DNA of 64,000 nucleotides from Paraburkholderia dinghuensis (GTDB taxonomy: Bacteria > Pseudomonadota > Gammaproteobacteria > Burkholderiales > Burkholderiaceae), in NCBI RefSeq assembly GCF_003837865.1, contig NZ_RQIS01000001.1, forward strand, positions 124,001 through 188,000, in the 5' to 3' direction. The position numbers were made by a program, and so were the translations under genes. This document shows positions 17,553 through 27,173 of the stretch, one piece after another. The notes under the pieces are model-generated. The model ran no database searches. It was not told the origin of the DNA and saw only the letters and a program-made list of their open reading frames with translations. The number at the start of each line of letters is the position of its first letter. The first letter of the stretch is position 1.

Positions 17553-19340
17553 TCAGAACTGGTCCGCCGAAAGCGCCAGCACGCCCTCGTCCCCCTTCGC
17601 ACTCACGATTGCCGCTTCGAGCGCCACCGCCTGCGGCAGGACATGCTCCGCATAGAATTGCGCAGTCGCGATCTTCGCGCCGTGGAACGCGGGATCCGCG
17701 GACTTCAAACGTGCCGATGCCAACATCGCCCGCGCCATCTGCCATCCGCCCAGTACGATGCCCGCCAGCTTCAGATACAGCACGCTGCCCGCGAACACCG
17801 CGTTCGGATCGGTTTTCGCGTTCGCGAGGACGTAGTCCACCACGGACGCCAGCGCCTGCTGCCCGCGCGCGAGATGGTTCTGCATCGACTTGAACGGCGC
17901 GCCGTCCTGCGCACCGAGCGCGGCAACCGTCCGCGCGATATCGGCGATCAGTGCCTTCGCCGCCGCACCGCCGTCACGCAGGGTCTTTCGCCCGATGAGA
18001 TCGTTCGCCTGGATCGCCGTCGTGCCCTCGTAGATCGGCAAGATGCGCGCGTCGCGATAGAACTGGGCAGCGCCCGTTTCCTCGATGAAGCCCATGCCCC
18101 CAAGCACCTGCACGCCGAGGCTCGTCACGTCGATCGAGAGTTCGGTGCTCCAACCCTTCACAATCGGCACGAGGTATTCATAGCGCGCCTCGTGCATCGC
18201 CCGCATCTGCGCATCGGGGTGACGACGCGCGAGATCGCTCTGCGCCGCCGCGACATACGCGAGCGCGCGCGAGGCCTCGGTGAGCGCACGCATCGTCGAG
18301 AGCATGCGGCGCACGTCCGGGTGATGAATGATCGTGACGGCCTCTTTCGACGAACCGTCGACCGGACGGCTCTGCACGCGCTCCTTCGCATACGCGGCGG
18401 CCTTCTGGTATGCACGGTCCGACATGGCCACGCCCTGCATGCCCACCGCGAAACGCGCGGCGTTCATCATGATGAACATGTATTCGAGTCCGCGATTCTC
18501 CTCGCCGACGAGCTGGCCAATCGCGCCGCCATGGTCACCGAACTGCAGCACGGCTGTGGGGCTCGCCTTGATGCCGAGCTTGTGCTCGATCGAGACGCAA
18601 TGCACGTCGTTGCGCGCGCCGAGTGAGCCGTCGTCGTTGACGAGAAACTTCGGCACGATGAAGAGCGAAATGCCCTTCACGCCCGCGGGCGCATCGGGCG
18701 TGCGCGCGAGCACGAGATGGACGATGTTGGCGGCCATGTCATGCTCGCCCCAGGTGATGAAGATCTTCGTACCGAAGAGCTTGTAGGTCCCGTCGCCCTG
18801 TGGCTCGGCCCGCGTACGCACGGCTGCGAGATCGGAACCGGCCTGCGGCTCGGTCAGGTTCATCGTGCCGGTCCAGTCGCCGGCGATGAGGCGCGGCACG
18901 TAGTGGCGCTTCTGCTCTTCCGTTCCGGCGGTAAGCAGCGCTTCTATCGCGCCGTCGGTCAAGAGCGGACACAGCGCGAACGACAAATTCGACGCGTTGA
19001 GCATCTCGATGCATGGGGTCGCGACGAGTTTCGGCAGCCCCTGTCCTTCGTACTCCTGTGGATGCTGCACGCCCTGCCAGCCCCCCGAGACGAACTGGCG
19101 AAACGCCTCGGCGAAACCCGGTGTCGCGCGCACGTTGCCATTGTCCCAGCGGCTTGGGTTGCGATCGCCTTCGGCATTCAGCGGCGCAAGCACTTCACCG
19201 CACAGCTTCGACGCTTCTCCGAGCACGGCCTGAACCGTTTCCGGCGTCGCGTCTTCGTAGCCCGGCAGCGCTGCAATTTCGTCGAGGCCCGCCAGCTCCT
19301 TCATCACGAACAGCATGTCATTCGTTGGTGCGTTGTACAT
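17553..19340 (-). CDS. Acyl-CoA dehydrogenase with C-terminal extension domain (DmdC-like)
   Basis: 595-residue FAD acyl-CoA dehydrogenase, longer than the standard 380 aa because of an N-terminal lead and a C-terminal acyl-CoA dehydrogenase extension. Seen: NLTEPQAGSDL (residues 161-171, substrate/FAD loop), TWGEHD, the GVQVLGGMGFIEETG helix (409-423) and the catalytic-Glu motif YEGTT (437-441). The family includes 3-methylmercaptopropionyl-CoA and long-chain dehydrogenases, so the substrate cannot be read from the sequence. It lies just downstream of etfBA on the same strand, the electron acceptor for such enzymes, but a terminator separates them. GGGAG precedes the ATG. Confidence 0.92.
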   Translation of the reverse strand: MYNAPTNDMLFVMKELAGLDEIAALPGYEDATPETVQAVLGEASKLCGEVLAPLNAEGDRNPSRWDNGNVRATPGFAEAFRQFVSGGWQGVQHPQEYEGQGLPKLVATPCIEMLNASNLSFALCPLLTDGAIEALLTAGTEEQKRHYVPRLIAGDWTGTMNLTEPQAGSDLAAVRTRAEPQGDGTYKLFGTKIFITWGEHDMAANIVHLVLARTPDAPAGVKGISLFIVPKFLVNDDGSLGARNDVHCVSIEHKLGIKASPTAVLQFGDHGGAIGQLVGEENRGLEYMFIMMNAARFAVGMQGVAMSDRAYQKAAAYAKERVQSRPVDGSSKEAVTIIHHPDVRRMLSTMRALTEASRALAYVAAAQSDLARRHPDAQMRAMHEARYEYLVPIVKGWSTELSIDVTSLGVQVLGGMGFIEETGAAQFYRDARILPIYEGTTAIQANDLIGRKTLRDGGAAAKALIADIARTVAALGAQDGAPFKSMQNHLARGQQALASVVDYVLANAKTDPNAVFAGSVLYLKLAGIVLGGWQMARAMLASARLKSADPAFHGAKIATAQFYAEHVLPQAVALEAAIVSAKGDEGVLALSADQF

Positions 19341-19366
19341 GTCAGCTCCCTGATTTCGGACGATGA

Positions 19367-19394
19367 AAAAAAAGGGGCGCCGCGGCGCCCCTTT
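19367..19394 (-). terminator. Intrinsic terminator of etfBA
   Basis: 11-bp stem AAAGGGGCGCC / GGCGCCCCTTT (19371-19394), followed on the minus strand by a T-run. About 65 bp past the etfA stop. Confidence 0.85.
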
Positions 19395-19459
19395 CTGTTT
19401 TGCCTGACGCGAGGCGGTCAGTCCGCATCGCGTCGATTGGCGTCAATTAGCGCCGGCGA

Positions 19460-20395
19460 TCAGCCGAGTTCCTTGACCAGCTCCGGCACGAGCGTGAACA
19501 GATCGCCCACGAGACCATAGTCGGCCACGCTGAAGATCGGTGCTTCTTCGTCCTTGTTGATCGCGACGATGACCTTCGAGTCCTTCATACCGGCGAGGTG
19601 CTGGATCGCCCCCGAGATACCGACCGCGATATAAAGCTGCGGCGCGACGATCTTGCCCGTCTGACCCACCTGGAAATCGTTCGGCACGTAGCCCGCGTCC
19701 ACTGCCGCGCGCGAAGCGCCCAGCGCTGCGCCGAGCTTGTCCGCCAGCGGCTCGAGCACCTTCGTGTAGTTTTCGCCGCTGCCGAGGCCACGGCCGCCCG
19801 ACACGATGATCTTCGCGTTGGTCAGTTCCGGACGGTCCAGCTTCGTGACTTCGCGGCTCACAAATTGGGAAAGACCGCTGTCGGCTGCTGCGTCGATCTT
19901 CTCGACCGCTGCGCTGCCGCCTTCTGCTGCCACTGCATCGAATCCCGTGGTACGCACGGTGATCACCTTGACCGGATCAGCCGATTGAACCGTAGCGATG
20001 GCGTTGCCCGCGTAGATCGGGCGCTCGAACGTATCAGCACCAACGACCGCGGTGATATCGCTGATCTGCGCGACGTCGAGCTTCGCGGCGATACGCGGCG
20101 AAACGTTCTTGCCCGCAGCCGTGGCCGGCGCGAGGATGTGCGAGTAGTTCTTCGCGATCGCGAGCACAGTGGCTTCGACGTTTTCAGCGAGACCCGCTTC
20201 GAGTTGCGGCGCGTCGGCCAGCAGCACCTTCGAAACGCCCGCGATCTTCGCAGCGGCGTCCGCTGCACCCTGCGCGTTGTGACCCGCGACCAGCACATGC
20301 ACGTCGCCGCCAATCTTCTGCGCGGCAGCCACGGTGTTCAGCGTTGCAGCCTTGACCGATGCGTTGTCGTGTTCGGCAATTACCAGAATCGTCAT
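19460..20395 (-). CDS. etfA: Electron transfer flavoprotein alpha subunit
   Basis: 311-residue EtfA (FixB). It holds most of the FAD site of the EtfAB heterodimer that accepts electrons from acyl-CoA dehydrogenases and passes them to ETF-quinone oxidoreductase. The C-terminal FAD domain is clear: [55 protein letters not shown] and the [20 protein letters not shown] signature. It begins 13 bp after etfB in the same operon and ends before a strong terminator. Confidence 0.97.
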   Translation of the reverse strand: MTILVIAEHDNASVKAATLNTVAAAQKIGGDVHVLVAGHNAQGAADAAAKIAGVSKVLLADAPQLEAGLAENVEATVLAIAKNYSHILAPATAAGKNVSPRIAAKLDVAQISDITAVVGADTFERPIYAGNAIATVQSADPVKVITVRTTGFDAVAAEGGSAAVEKIDAAADSGLSQFVSREVTKLDRPELTNAKIIVSGGRGLGSGENYTKVLEPLADKLGAALGASRAAVDAGYVPNDFQVGQTGKIVAPQLYIAVGISGAIQHLAGMKDSKVIVAINKDEEAPIFSVADYGLVGDLFTLVPELVKELG

Positions 20396-20408
20396 TTTCC
20401 TTCGCTCC

Positions 20409-21158
20409 TCACAGCACCTTGGCTTCGGTCTTCAGCTTCTCGACCAGCGTCTTCACGTCCGGCACCTTCACGCCTGCGGAACGCTTCGGCGGCTCGGCAA
20501 CCTTCAGCGTCTTCAGACGCGGCGTGACGTCCACACCGAGGTCTTCCGGCTTGACGGTTTCCAGCGGCTTCTTCTTCGCCTTCATGATGTTCGGCAGCGT
20601 CACGTAGCGCGGCTCGTTCAGGCGCAGATCGGTCGTGACAACTGCGGGCAGCTTCAGCGACAACGTTTCTGCACCGCCATCGATTTCACGCGAAACCGTG
20701 GCCTTGCCATCGGCAACCGTGACCTTCGAAGCGAAGGTCGCTTGCGGCAGGTTCGCGAGCGCGGCAAGCATCTGGCCGGTCTGGTTCGAATCGTCGTCGA
20801 TGGCCTGCTTGCCGAGAATCACGAGCTGCGGCTGTTCCTTGTCGACCAGCGCCTTGAGCAGCTTCGCGACAGCCAGCGGCTGCAGGTCTTCATTCGATTC
20901 GACGAGGATCGCGCGGTCGGCGCCAATCGCCAGCGCCGTACGCAGCGTTTCCTGCGCCTGCGCGACGCCGCACGACACGGCGATCACTTCGGTCGCCACG
21001 CCTGCTTCTTTCAGGCGCACCGCTTCCTCAACTGCGATTTCGTCGAACGGGTTCATCGACATTTTCACGTTCGCGATATCGACGCCCGTACCGTCCGACT
21101 TCACGCGGACTTTCACGTTGTAATCGACTACGCGCTTAACTGGCACAAGGACTTTCAT
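20409..21158 (-). CDS. etfB: Electron transfer flavoprotein beta subunit
   Basis: 249-residue EtfB (FixA), partner of EtfA that binds [22 protein letters not shown] is the standard N-terminus. [18 protein letters not shown] and the signature [17 protein letters not shown] segment ([16 protein letters not shown]) are seen, with the C-terminal [21 protein letters not shown] recognition region. First gene of etfBA. The start at 21158 gives the canonical N-terminus. Confidence 0.97.
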   Translation of the reverse strand: MKVLVPVKRVVDYNVKVRVKSDGTGVDIANVKMSMNPFDEIAVEEAVRLKEAGVATEVIAVSCGVAQAQETLRTALAIGADRAILVESNEDLQPLAVAKLLKALVDKEQPQLVILGKQAIDDDSNQTGQMLAALANLPQATFASKVTVADGKATVSREIDGGAETLSLKLPAVVTTDLRLNEPRYVTLPNIMKAKKKPLETVKPEDLGVDVTPRLKTLKVAEPPKRSAGVKVPDVKTLVEKLKTEAKVL

Positions 21159-21308
21159 TCACATGCTCCGAAGTTACGAATACGTCAACCTGGCCGACAT
21201 TATAACGAGCGCCCCGCTGGAGGCGTCTGTCGCCATTACTTTTCACGATACCGCTTCTGCGCCAGAGAATCGACAATAGTGAACGGTCGTGCTATTTTAG
21301 GCCGGAGA

Positions 21309-21331
21309 CAACCCGGGCTCAAGTCCGGGTT
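21309..21331 (-). terminator. Possible weak terminator after metQ
   Basis: A short inverted repeat AACCCGG / CCGGGTT (21310-21331), 40 bp past the metQ stop. No T-run follows on the minus strand, so termination here is uncertain. Confidence 0.3.
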
Positions 21332-21371
21332 CCGACTGATATCTCTAAACTGAAAACTGTGGCTCGGTGCA

Positions 21372-22169
21372 TCACCACGCAGCGATCACCGCGCCGCCGA
21401 ATTTCGACTCGATGTACTGCTTCACTTCCGCCGAGCGGTAAGCCGCTACGAGCTTGGCCACCCACGGCTTGCTGCGGTCGGCATCGCGGATTGCGATGAT
21501 GTTCACGTACGGGCCCTTCGGGTCCTCGATCGCAATCGCGTCCTGCTTCGGCTTGAGGCCCGCTTCCATCGCGAAGTTCGTGTTGATCGCGGCAGCATCG
21601 ACGTCGGCAAGCGAGCGCGGGATCTGCGCCGCGTCCAGTTCGACGATCTTCAGCTTCCTGGGGTTTTCCACGATGTCGAGCGGCGTCGCCTTCAGGCCCG
21701 CGTCCGCGCGCAGCTTGATCAAGCCCTGCTTCTCCAGCAGCAGCAGTGCCCGGCCGCCATTCGTCGGATCATTGGGCACTGCGATCTTCGCGCCAGGCGG
21801 CAGTTCAGTGAGCGACTTGACCTTCTTCGAGTAGATGCCCATCGGGAAGGTCACCGTATCGGCGACACGAACAAGCTTGTAGCTGCGATCCCTTACCTGC
21901 GCATCCAGATACGGCAGATGCTGGTAGCTGTTCGCGTCGAGGTCGCCGCCCGCGAGCGCCGCGTTCGGCTGCACGTAGTCGGAGAACTCAACGATCTTGA
22001 TGGTCAGGCCGTTCTTCGCCGCGACCTGCTTCACCACCTCCATCACCTGCTCGTGCGGCCCACCCGTTACGCCCACTTTGATGGTCTCGTCGGCCTGCGC
22101 GCCGAACGACGCGAAGAGCGTTGCCGCACCGAGCGCCGCGGCGATACGGATGATGAAACGACGTTGCAT
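21372..22169 (-). CDS. metQ: Methionine ABC transporter substrate-binding protein, NlpA/MetQ family
   Basis: 265-residue periplasmic binding protein for methionine. It has a signal peptide (residues 1-26, ending FASFGAQA) and family blocks IKVGVTGGPHEQVMEVVK, YVQPNAALAGGDLDANSYQHLPYLD and FPMGIYSKKVKSL. Unlike E. coli MetQ, no lipobox cysteine follows the signal, so it is predicted to be soluble in the periplasm. It is the last gene of metN-metI-metQ, 53 bp after metI. Confidence 0.95.
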   Translation of the reverse strand: MQRRFIIRIAAALGAATLFASFGAQADETIKVGVTGGPHEQVMEVVKQVAAKNGLTIKIVEFSDYVQPNAALAGGDLDANSYQHLPYLDAQVRDRSYKLVRVADTVTFPMGIYSKKVKSLTELPPGAKIAVPNDPTNGGRALLLLEKQGLIKLRADAGLKATPLDIVENPRKLKIVELDAAQIPRSLADVDAAAINTNFAMEAGLKPKQDAIAIEDPKGPYVNIIAIRDADRSKPWVAKLVAAYRSAEVKQYIESKFGGAVIAAW

Positions 22170-22222
22170 GCGAAACCCCCGACTTGCGTTGTAGTTATCG
22201 AAACAGCGCGATATTAGTAGTG

Positions 22223-22876
22223 CTACTTATGGCTCAAGCGACGCACGAGCCAGTCACCGAACGACTGCACGATCTGCACGAACACGATCAGGATCACGAC
22301 GACGATCAGCATCACCATCGGTTCGAAGCGCTGATACCCGTAACGGATGCCGAGGTCGCCAAGACCGCCGCCGCCGATCGCGCCCGCCATCGCCGAATAG
22401 CCGACGAGCGAAATGAACGTGATCGTCAGCCCCGCGACGACGCCAGGCAGCGCCTCGGGCAACAGCACCTTGAAGACGATCTGGCGCGTGCTCGCCCCCA
22501 TGGCGAGCGCGGCTTCGATGAGACCGCGGTCGACTTCGCGCAACGCCGTTTCGACGAGACGCGCGATGAACGGCGCGGCCGCGATCGTGAGCGGCACGAT
22601 GGCGGCGGCTGTGCCGATCGACGAGCCCACCACGAGGCGCGTGAATGGAATCACGGCGACGAGCAGGATGATGAACGGCGTCGAGCGCACTGCGTTGACG
22701 ATCGCGCCCATCACGCGGTTCACCGCGAGGTTCTGGAGCACACCATCCCTGTCGGTCAGATAGAGCAGCACGCCGAGCGGCAAACCGAGGGCGGCGCCCA
22801 CGACGCCCGAGATGCCCACCATCACGAGCGTCTCCCAGAACGACTGGACGAACATGTCGAACATTTCAGTCCACAT
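22223..22876 (-). CDS. metI: Methionine ABC transporter permease MetI
   Basis: 217-residue inner-membrane permease with about five hydrophobic segments. The EAA coupling motif is visible ([27 protein letters not shown] split over residues 138-164), which contacts the MetN ATPase. Begins inside the end of metN (11-bp overlap), so the two are translationally coupled. Confidence 0.96.
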   Translation of the reverse strand: MWTEMFDMFVQSFWETLVMVGISGVVGAALGLPLGVLLYLTDRDGVLQNLAVNRVMGAIVNAVRSTPFIILLVAVIPFTRLVVGSSIGTAAAIVPLTIAAAPFIARLVETALREVDRGLIEAALAMGASTRQIVFKVLLPEALPGVVAGLTITFISLVGYSAMAGAIGGGGLGDLGIRYGYQRFEPMVMLIVVVILIVFVQIVQSFGDWLVRRLSHK

Positions 22877-23900
22877 GGGACAGTTCCTCCACCACTACGC
22901 CCTGCTCGCGCAACCAGGCCACGGCCTGTGCCACCTTCGCCGGATCGCCGCTCGCGAGCACCGCGAGCGAGCCGAACGCCTGCCCCTGGATCTCGTCGAT
23001 CTGGCCGTGCAGGATGTTGAAATCGAGTTCGAAGCGACGGATCGTCTCCGAAAGCACGGGCGCATCGACACCCGTACCCGTGAACGCGAGGCGAAGCAGA
23101 TGGCCGCTGCCCTTCGCGAGGCGCTCGGCCACGCGCGCCTTGAGCGCGGGGGGCAATTCCTGTGCGATCACGTCGCCGAGGAGCGCGCGCGTCACCTCGT
23201 GACGCGGCTGCAGAAACACGTCGATCACGGGGCCGGTCTCCACGAGGCGACCCGCATCGAGCACGGCCACGCGATCGCAGACCTGTTTGATCACTTCCAT
23301 CTGGTGCGTGATCATCACGATCGTCAGGTTCAGTTCGCGATTGATCCGGCGCAGCAGGTCGAGGATCGCGCGCGTCGTTTCGGGGTCGAGCGCGGACGTC
23401 GCTTCATCGGAGAGCAGCACCTTCGGCTTGCTCGCGAGCGCGCGCGCGATGCCGACGCGCTGCTTCTGCCCGCCGCTGATCTGCGACGGATAGCGGTCCT
23501 TCTGCGCACCAAGCCCGACGAGTTCGAGCAAAGGCAGCACCGTCTCTTCGATCTGCGCGCGCTTCATGCCGGCGAGTTCGAGCGGCAGCGCGACGTTGTC
23601 GAACACGGTGCGCGACGAGAGCAGATTGAAGTGCTGGAAGATCATGCCGATCTCACGGCGCGCCTCGCGCAGCGCGGCTGGCGCGAGCGACGTGAGCGTG
23701 CGACCGTTGACGATGATGTCGCCTTCGGTGGGCCGCGTGAGCAGGTTGATGGTGCGCACGAGCGTGCTCTTGCCCGCGCCGCTGCGTCCGATGATGCCGA
23801 ACACTTCGCCGGGGGGGATCGTCAGATTGACGTTGTGCAGCGCCTCGATCCAGCCTTGTGGGCCGGCAAAGCGTTGCGACACATTGCGTATTTGGATCAT
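22866..23900 (-). CDS. metN: Methionine ABC transporter ATP-binding protein MetN
   Basis: 344-residue ATPase. Walker A is GRSGAGKST (residues 38-46), the signature is [15 protein letters not shown], and Walker B is [12 protein letters not shown]. The C-terminal 75 residues form a NIL domain, which in E. coli binds methionine and trans-inhibits transport. First gene of metNIQ. The upstream region contains a small dyad (GGCACGT...ACGTGCC, 23944-23965), but I see no recognisable SAM riboswitch. Confidence 0.96.
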   Translation of the reverse strand: MIQIRNVSQRFAGPQGWIEALHNVNLTIPPGEVFGIIGRSGAGKSTLVRTINLLTRPTEGDIIVNGRTLTSLAPAALREARREIGMIFQHFNLLSSRTVFDNVALPLELAGMKRAQIEETVLPLLELVGLGAQKDRYPSQISGGQKQRVGIARALASKPKVLLSDEATSALDPETTRAILDLLRRINRELNLTIVMITHQMEVIKQVCDRVAVLDAGRLVETGPVIDVFLQPRHEVTRALLGDVIAQELPPALKARVAERLAKGSGHLLRLAFTGTGVDAPVLSETIRRFELDFNILHGQIDEIQGQAFGSLAVLASGDPAKVAQAVAWLREQGVVVEELSHVD

Positions 23901-24182
23901 GAAAAAACGAAACGGCGGGCGCGCCGGGCGTCACGCACGTCCGGGCACGTCACATTGAACGTGCCGGAACTGCCGCGCGCCAGCAGACAGCCGCCGTTGC
24001 TGGTCTGATTTTGATCCCAGATTTTACCCTGGCACGTTAAATTCATTTTAATAATCAATTCCGATGCCTTCATAACCCAACGGCATTAGAGGGTTACTGC
24101 GGCGCGTCGGCCGTGGTGTGGGCGCTATGATCGGGCGGCAGTCCGCTCCAGCCGATAAAAACACACGAGAACGAGGAGAGAC
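23901..24182. promoter_or_regulatory. Divergent promoter region of metN and the lipase-like gene
   Basis: 282 bp with an AT-rich core around 24035-24065 that probably holds one or both promoters, and a dyad GGCACGT-N8-ACGTGCC at 23944-23965 near the metN side. No riboswitch fold was recognised by eye. Confidence 0.35.
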
Positions 24183-25106
24183 ATGATGGAGACCACCCCG
24201 CCGTTCGAAGCTGCCGTACACAACACCGAGCCAACCGCGGTACCCGAAACATCGACGCTGCACACGCGCGACGGCATCACGTTGCCCCTCTACGTCTGGC
24301 GCACGACCGCAACGCCGCCGCGCGCAGCCATTGCGCTGCTGCACGGCCTCGCGGAACACGCGGGACGCTATGCGGCATTCGCGGCCGACATGAACGCGGC
24401 AGGCATCGACGTATTTGCGATCGATCTGCGCGGTCACGGCCACGCGAGCGGCCGCCGCACATGGGTGACGCGTTTCGACGAATATCTGGAAGACGCGCAG
24501 GCGCTGGTCGCGCACGCTGGTGCAAAATGCGCGCCGCAATCCACGCCGCTGTTCCTGATGGGTCATAGCATGGGCGGCACCATCGCCGCGCTCTACGCCA
24601 TCGAGCGCGCGCCACGAGACAGGGTGCCGCTTGCGGGCTTGCTGCTGTCGAGCCCCGCGCTCGCGCCCGGGCGCAACGTCCCCGCGTGGATGATCGCTGC
24701 GAGCCGCGCGATCAGCGCGGTGTGCCCGCGCTTTCCGGCGATGAAGATCGACGCGGCCCTGCTGTCGCGCGACGAGGCGGTGGTCGCCGCGAACCGCGCC
24801 GATCCTCTCGTCCATCACGGTGGAATCCCGGCACGCACAGGCGCCGAGGTGTTGGAAGCGATGCGGCGCATTGAAGCGGGACGCGCATCGCTGCGTGTGC
24901 CACTGCTGATCTGGCACGGCACCGAGGACAAACTCACGGAGCCGGACGGCAGCCGGGCCTTCGGCACGCATGCAGGCTCGCCCGACCGCACGCTGATGCT
25001 CTACGAGGGCAGCTATCACGAGACGCTGAACGACCTCGACCGCAAGCGCGTGATCGACGCGATGATCGACTGGGTCGGCGCGCACTGCGCACCGGCCAGT
25101 CGGTAA
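24183..25106 (+). CDS. Alpha/beta hydrolase, monoacylglycerol-lipase-like
   Basis: 307-residue serine hydrolase of the lysophospholipase/monoacylglycerol lipase group. Seen: oxyanion segment LLHGLAEHAGRY (52-63), DLRGHGHASGRR (81-92), the nucleophile elbow GHSMGG with Ser129, an Asp in WHGTEDKLTEP and the catalytic His in GSYHETLND. No signal peptide, so it is cytosolic or peripheral. It ends 4 bp from the convergent enoyl-CoA hydratase gene. GAGGAG precedes the start, and a second ATG follows the first directly. Confidence 0.88.
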   Translation: MMETTPPFEAAVHNTEPTAVPETSTLHTRDGITLPLYVWRTTATPPRAAIALLHGLAEHAGRYAAFAADMNAAGIDVFAIDLRGHGHASGRRTWVTRFDEYLEDAQALVAHAGAKCAPQSTPLFLMGHSMGGTIAALYAIERAPRDRVPLAGLLLSSPALAPGRNVPAWMIAASRAISAVCPRFPAMKIDAALLSRDEAVVAANRADPLVHHGGIPARTGAEVLEAMRRIEAGRASLRVPLLIWHGTEDKLTEPDGSRAFGTHAGSPDRTLMLYEGSYHETLNDLDRKRVIDAMIDWVGAHCAPASR

Positions 25107-25110
25107 CGCG

Positions 25111-25923
25111 TTACTTCGTGCCGCGCCGCTCGATGAACGCCTGCACGCCGTCGAGCGCGGGGTCGGTCATCATGTTGCAGGCCATCGTCTGGCCCGCCAG
25201 TTGATACGCGGCTTCGATGCCCATTTCGAGCTGCCGGTAAAAAAGTCCCTTGCCCGCCTGCACCGCTTCGCGCGGCTTCGCGCAGATGCTCGCCGCGAGC
25301 GCGGTCACAGCGGCGTCGAGTTCGTCGGGCGGGACCACGCGGTTCACGAGGCCCTCGCGCTGCGCGGCGGCGGCGTCGATGAACTCGCCCGTCATCAGCA
25401 TTTCGAACGCCGCCTTGCGCGAGACGTTGCGCGTGAGCGGCACGGCGGGGGTCGAGCAGAACAAGCCGAGATTGATGCCCGACACGGCAAAACGCGCGGT
25501 ATCGACGGCGACGGCAAGATCGCACATCGCGACGAGCTGGCAACCGGCCGCGGTCGCGACGCCGTGCACGCGCGCAATCACGGGCTGGGGCATTTTCTGG
25601 ATCGTCAGCATCAGCTTCGAGCAGCGCCCGAAGAGTTGCACGTAGTAGTCGCGCGACGGCGCCGCGCGCATTTCCTTGAGGTCGTGTCCCGCGCAGAAGG
25701 CGCGTCCGGCGCCCGCGATCACAACGACGCGCGCCGACGACGACGCAAGCGCGCTCAGGTGTTCCTGTAGCGCATCGATGAGCGCCTCGGAGAGCGCGTT
25801 GAACGCATCGGGGCGATTCAGCGTGAGCCGGACGACGCCGGGCACGCCATACGCGTCGTGCGTCAGTTCGACGAGCGGCATGGCGGCGTCGGCAACGACC
25901 GATGAGGACGGGTGAGCGCTCAT
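25111..25923 (-). CDS. Enoyl-CoA hydratase/isomerase family protein
   Basis: 270-residue crotonase-fold protein. The oxyanion-hole segments are visible: VVIAGAGRAFCAGHDLKEM and MPQPVIARVHGVATAAGCQLVAMCDLAVA. The second catalytic region reads FCSTPAVPLTRNVSRKAAFEML. Members without both catalytic glutamates often act on other CoA esters. I do not see an obvious Glu at both usual sites, so hydratase activity is probable but not certain. It has an excellent ribosome-binding site (AAGGAGAT). Confidence 0.88.
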   Translation of the reverse strand: MSAHPSSSVVADAAMPLVELTHDAYGVPGVVRLTLNRPDAFNALSEALIDALQEHLSALASSSARVVVIAGAGRAFCAGHDLKEMRAAPSRDYYVQLFGRCSKLMLTIQKMPQPVIARVHGVATAAGCQLVAMCDLAVAVDTARFAVSGINLGLFCSTPAVPLTRNVSRKAAFEMLMTGEFIDAAAAQREGLVNRVVPPDELDAAVTALAASICAKPREAVQAGKGLFYRQLEMGIEAAYQLAGQTMACNMMTDPALDGVQAFIERRGTK

Positions 25924-26045
25924 GTCAGATCTCCTTCAATGTCTATGCACAATGTCGCGCGACACGCCTGACGAAGGGACGCGATACGCGCGAGGCGATT
26001 AGGGGGATGTACGGGCCCAGGCCGACGCCACAGAACGCGATGCGC

Positions 26046-26972
26046 TCAGAAGTCGGCGAGCGTACGCAAATGCGCGACCACGCTTCGCGCGAGCGCGGAA
26101 AGGTTGTAGCCGCCCTCGAGGCAACTCACGATGCGCCCCTTGGCGTAGCGCTCGGCGATCGCGCGTATTTGCCCGGTGATCCACGCGAAGTCGTTCTCGA
26201 CGAGACCCATGTTGCCGAGATCGTCCTCGCGGTGCGCGTCGAAGCCCGCCGAGATGAACACCATCTCCGGCTTGAATTCGTGCAGACGCGGCAGCCACAG
26301 CAGATCGATCGCTTCGCGCACTTCCATGCCCTTCGTGCGCGCAGGCAACGGCACGTTGACCATGTTCGGCGGCACCTGGTCTGCGCCCGAGAACGGATAG
26401 AACGGATGCTGGAAGATGCTGCACATCAGGACGCGAGAGTCGCCCGCGAAAGCCGCTTCCGTGCCATTTCCGTGATGTACATCAAAGTCGATGACCGCGA
26501 CACGCGAAAGACCGTGCACTGCCAGTGCATGCCGCGCCGCCACGGCGACGTTGTTGAAGAAACAGAATCCCATGGCGCGCGCAGGCTCGGCGTGGTGGCC
26601 CGGCGGACGGATGGCGCAGAACGCGTTCTCGTAGCGGCCCTCGATCACGGCGTCGGTGGCGGCGATCGCGGCGCCGGCGGCGCGCAACGCAGCCTGCCAG
26701 GTATGCGGATTCATCGACGTATCGGCGTCGATCGCCGCGTAGCCTTCCACCGGGGACGTGTTACGGACGAAGTCGATATGCGCCTGCGTATGCACGCGCA
26801 ATAGCGCCGATTCGTCGGCGAGCGGCGCCGATTCGTCGCGCTCGATCAACATGTCAATGCGGCTCGCAATCAGCTGATCTTCGATGGCTTGCAGGCGCGC
26901 CGGGCATTCGGGATGCCATTCGCCCATTTCGTGCAGCAGGCAGTCGGGGTGCGAAAAAAATCCGGTTGTCAT
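26046..26972 (-). CDS. Histone deacetylase family protein (acetoin utilisation/APAH-like)
   Basis: 308-residue zinc deacetylase of the arginase/deacetylase fold. Motifs: RPPGHHAEP (tandem active-site His), VIDFDVHHGNGTEAAF (zinc ligands Asp and His) and FISAGFDAHREDDL (third zinc ligand). In bacteria such enzymes remove acetyl groups from acetylpolyamines or proteins, and the substrate here is unknown. The start MTTGFFSHPDC at 26972 is family-like. A start eight codons earlier adds a basic stretch without support. Confidence 0.9.
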   Translation of the reverse strand: MTTGFFSHPDCLLHEMGEWHPECPARLQAIEDQLIASRIDMLIERDESAPLADESALLRVHTQAHIDFVRNTSPVEGYAAIDADTSMNPHTWQAALRAAGAAIAATDAVIEGRYENAFCAIRPPGHHAEPARAMGFCFFNNVAVAARHALAVHGLSRVAVIDFDVHHGNGTEAAFAGDSRVLMCSIFQHPFYPFSGADQVPPNMVNVPLPARTKGMEVREAIDLLWLPRLHEFKPEMVFISAGFDAHREDDLGNMGLVENDFAWITGQIRAIAERYAKGRIVSCLEGGYNLSALARSVVAHLRTLADF

Positions 26973-27063
26973 ATGTCGTCGTACGTGCCGCGGCACATGC
27001 GTCGCCGCGTGTCTCCATCCATGGGGCGCGTCGGATTGCGCGCACAGCCATCACGTTACCACA

Positions 27064-27086
27064 GCGGCCCTTTCTGTCAGGGCCGC
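27064..27086. other. Hairpin between the deacetylase and mltB genes
   Basis: An 8-bp perfect stem GCGGCCCT / AGGGCCGC with a 7-nt loop in the divergent promoter region. No T-run follows on either strand. Confidence 0.3.
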
Positions 27087-27173
27087 GCAGCCCCGAAATG
27101 CCTCCGTTCCAGCCGAAACGCTCGGGTATACTTCCCCGGTTCACCTACCCTCGCTCGAACCACGCCGCTTCCC

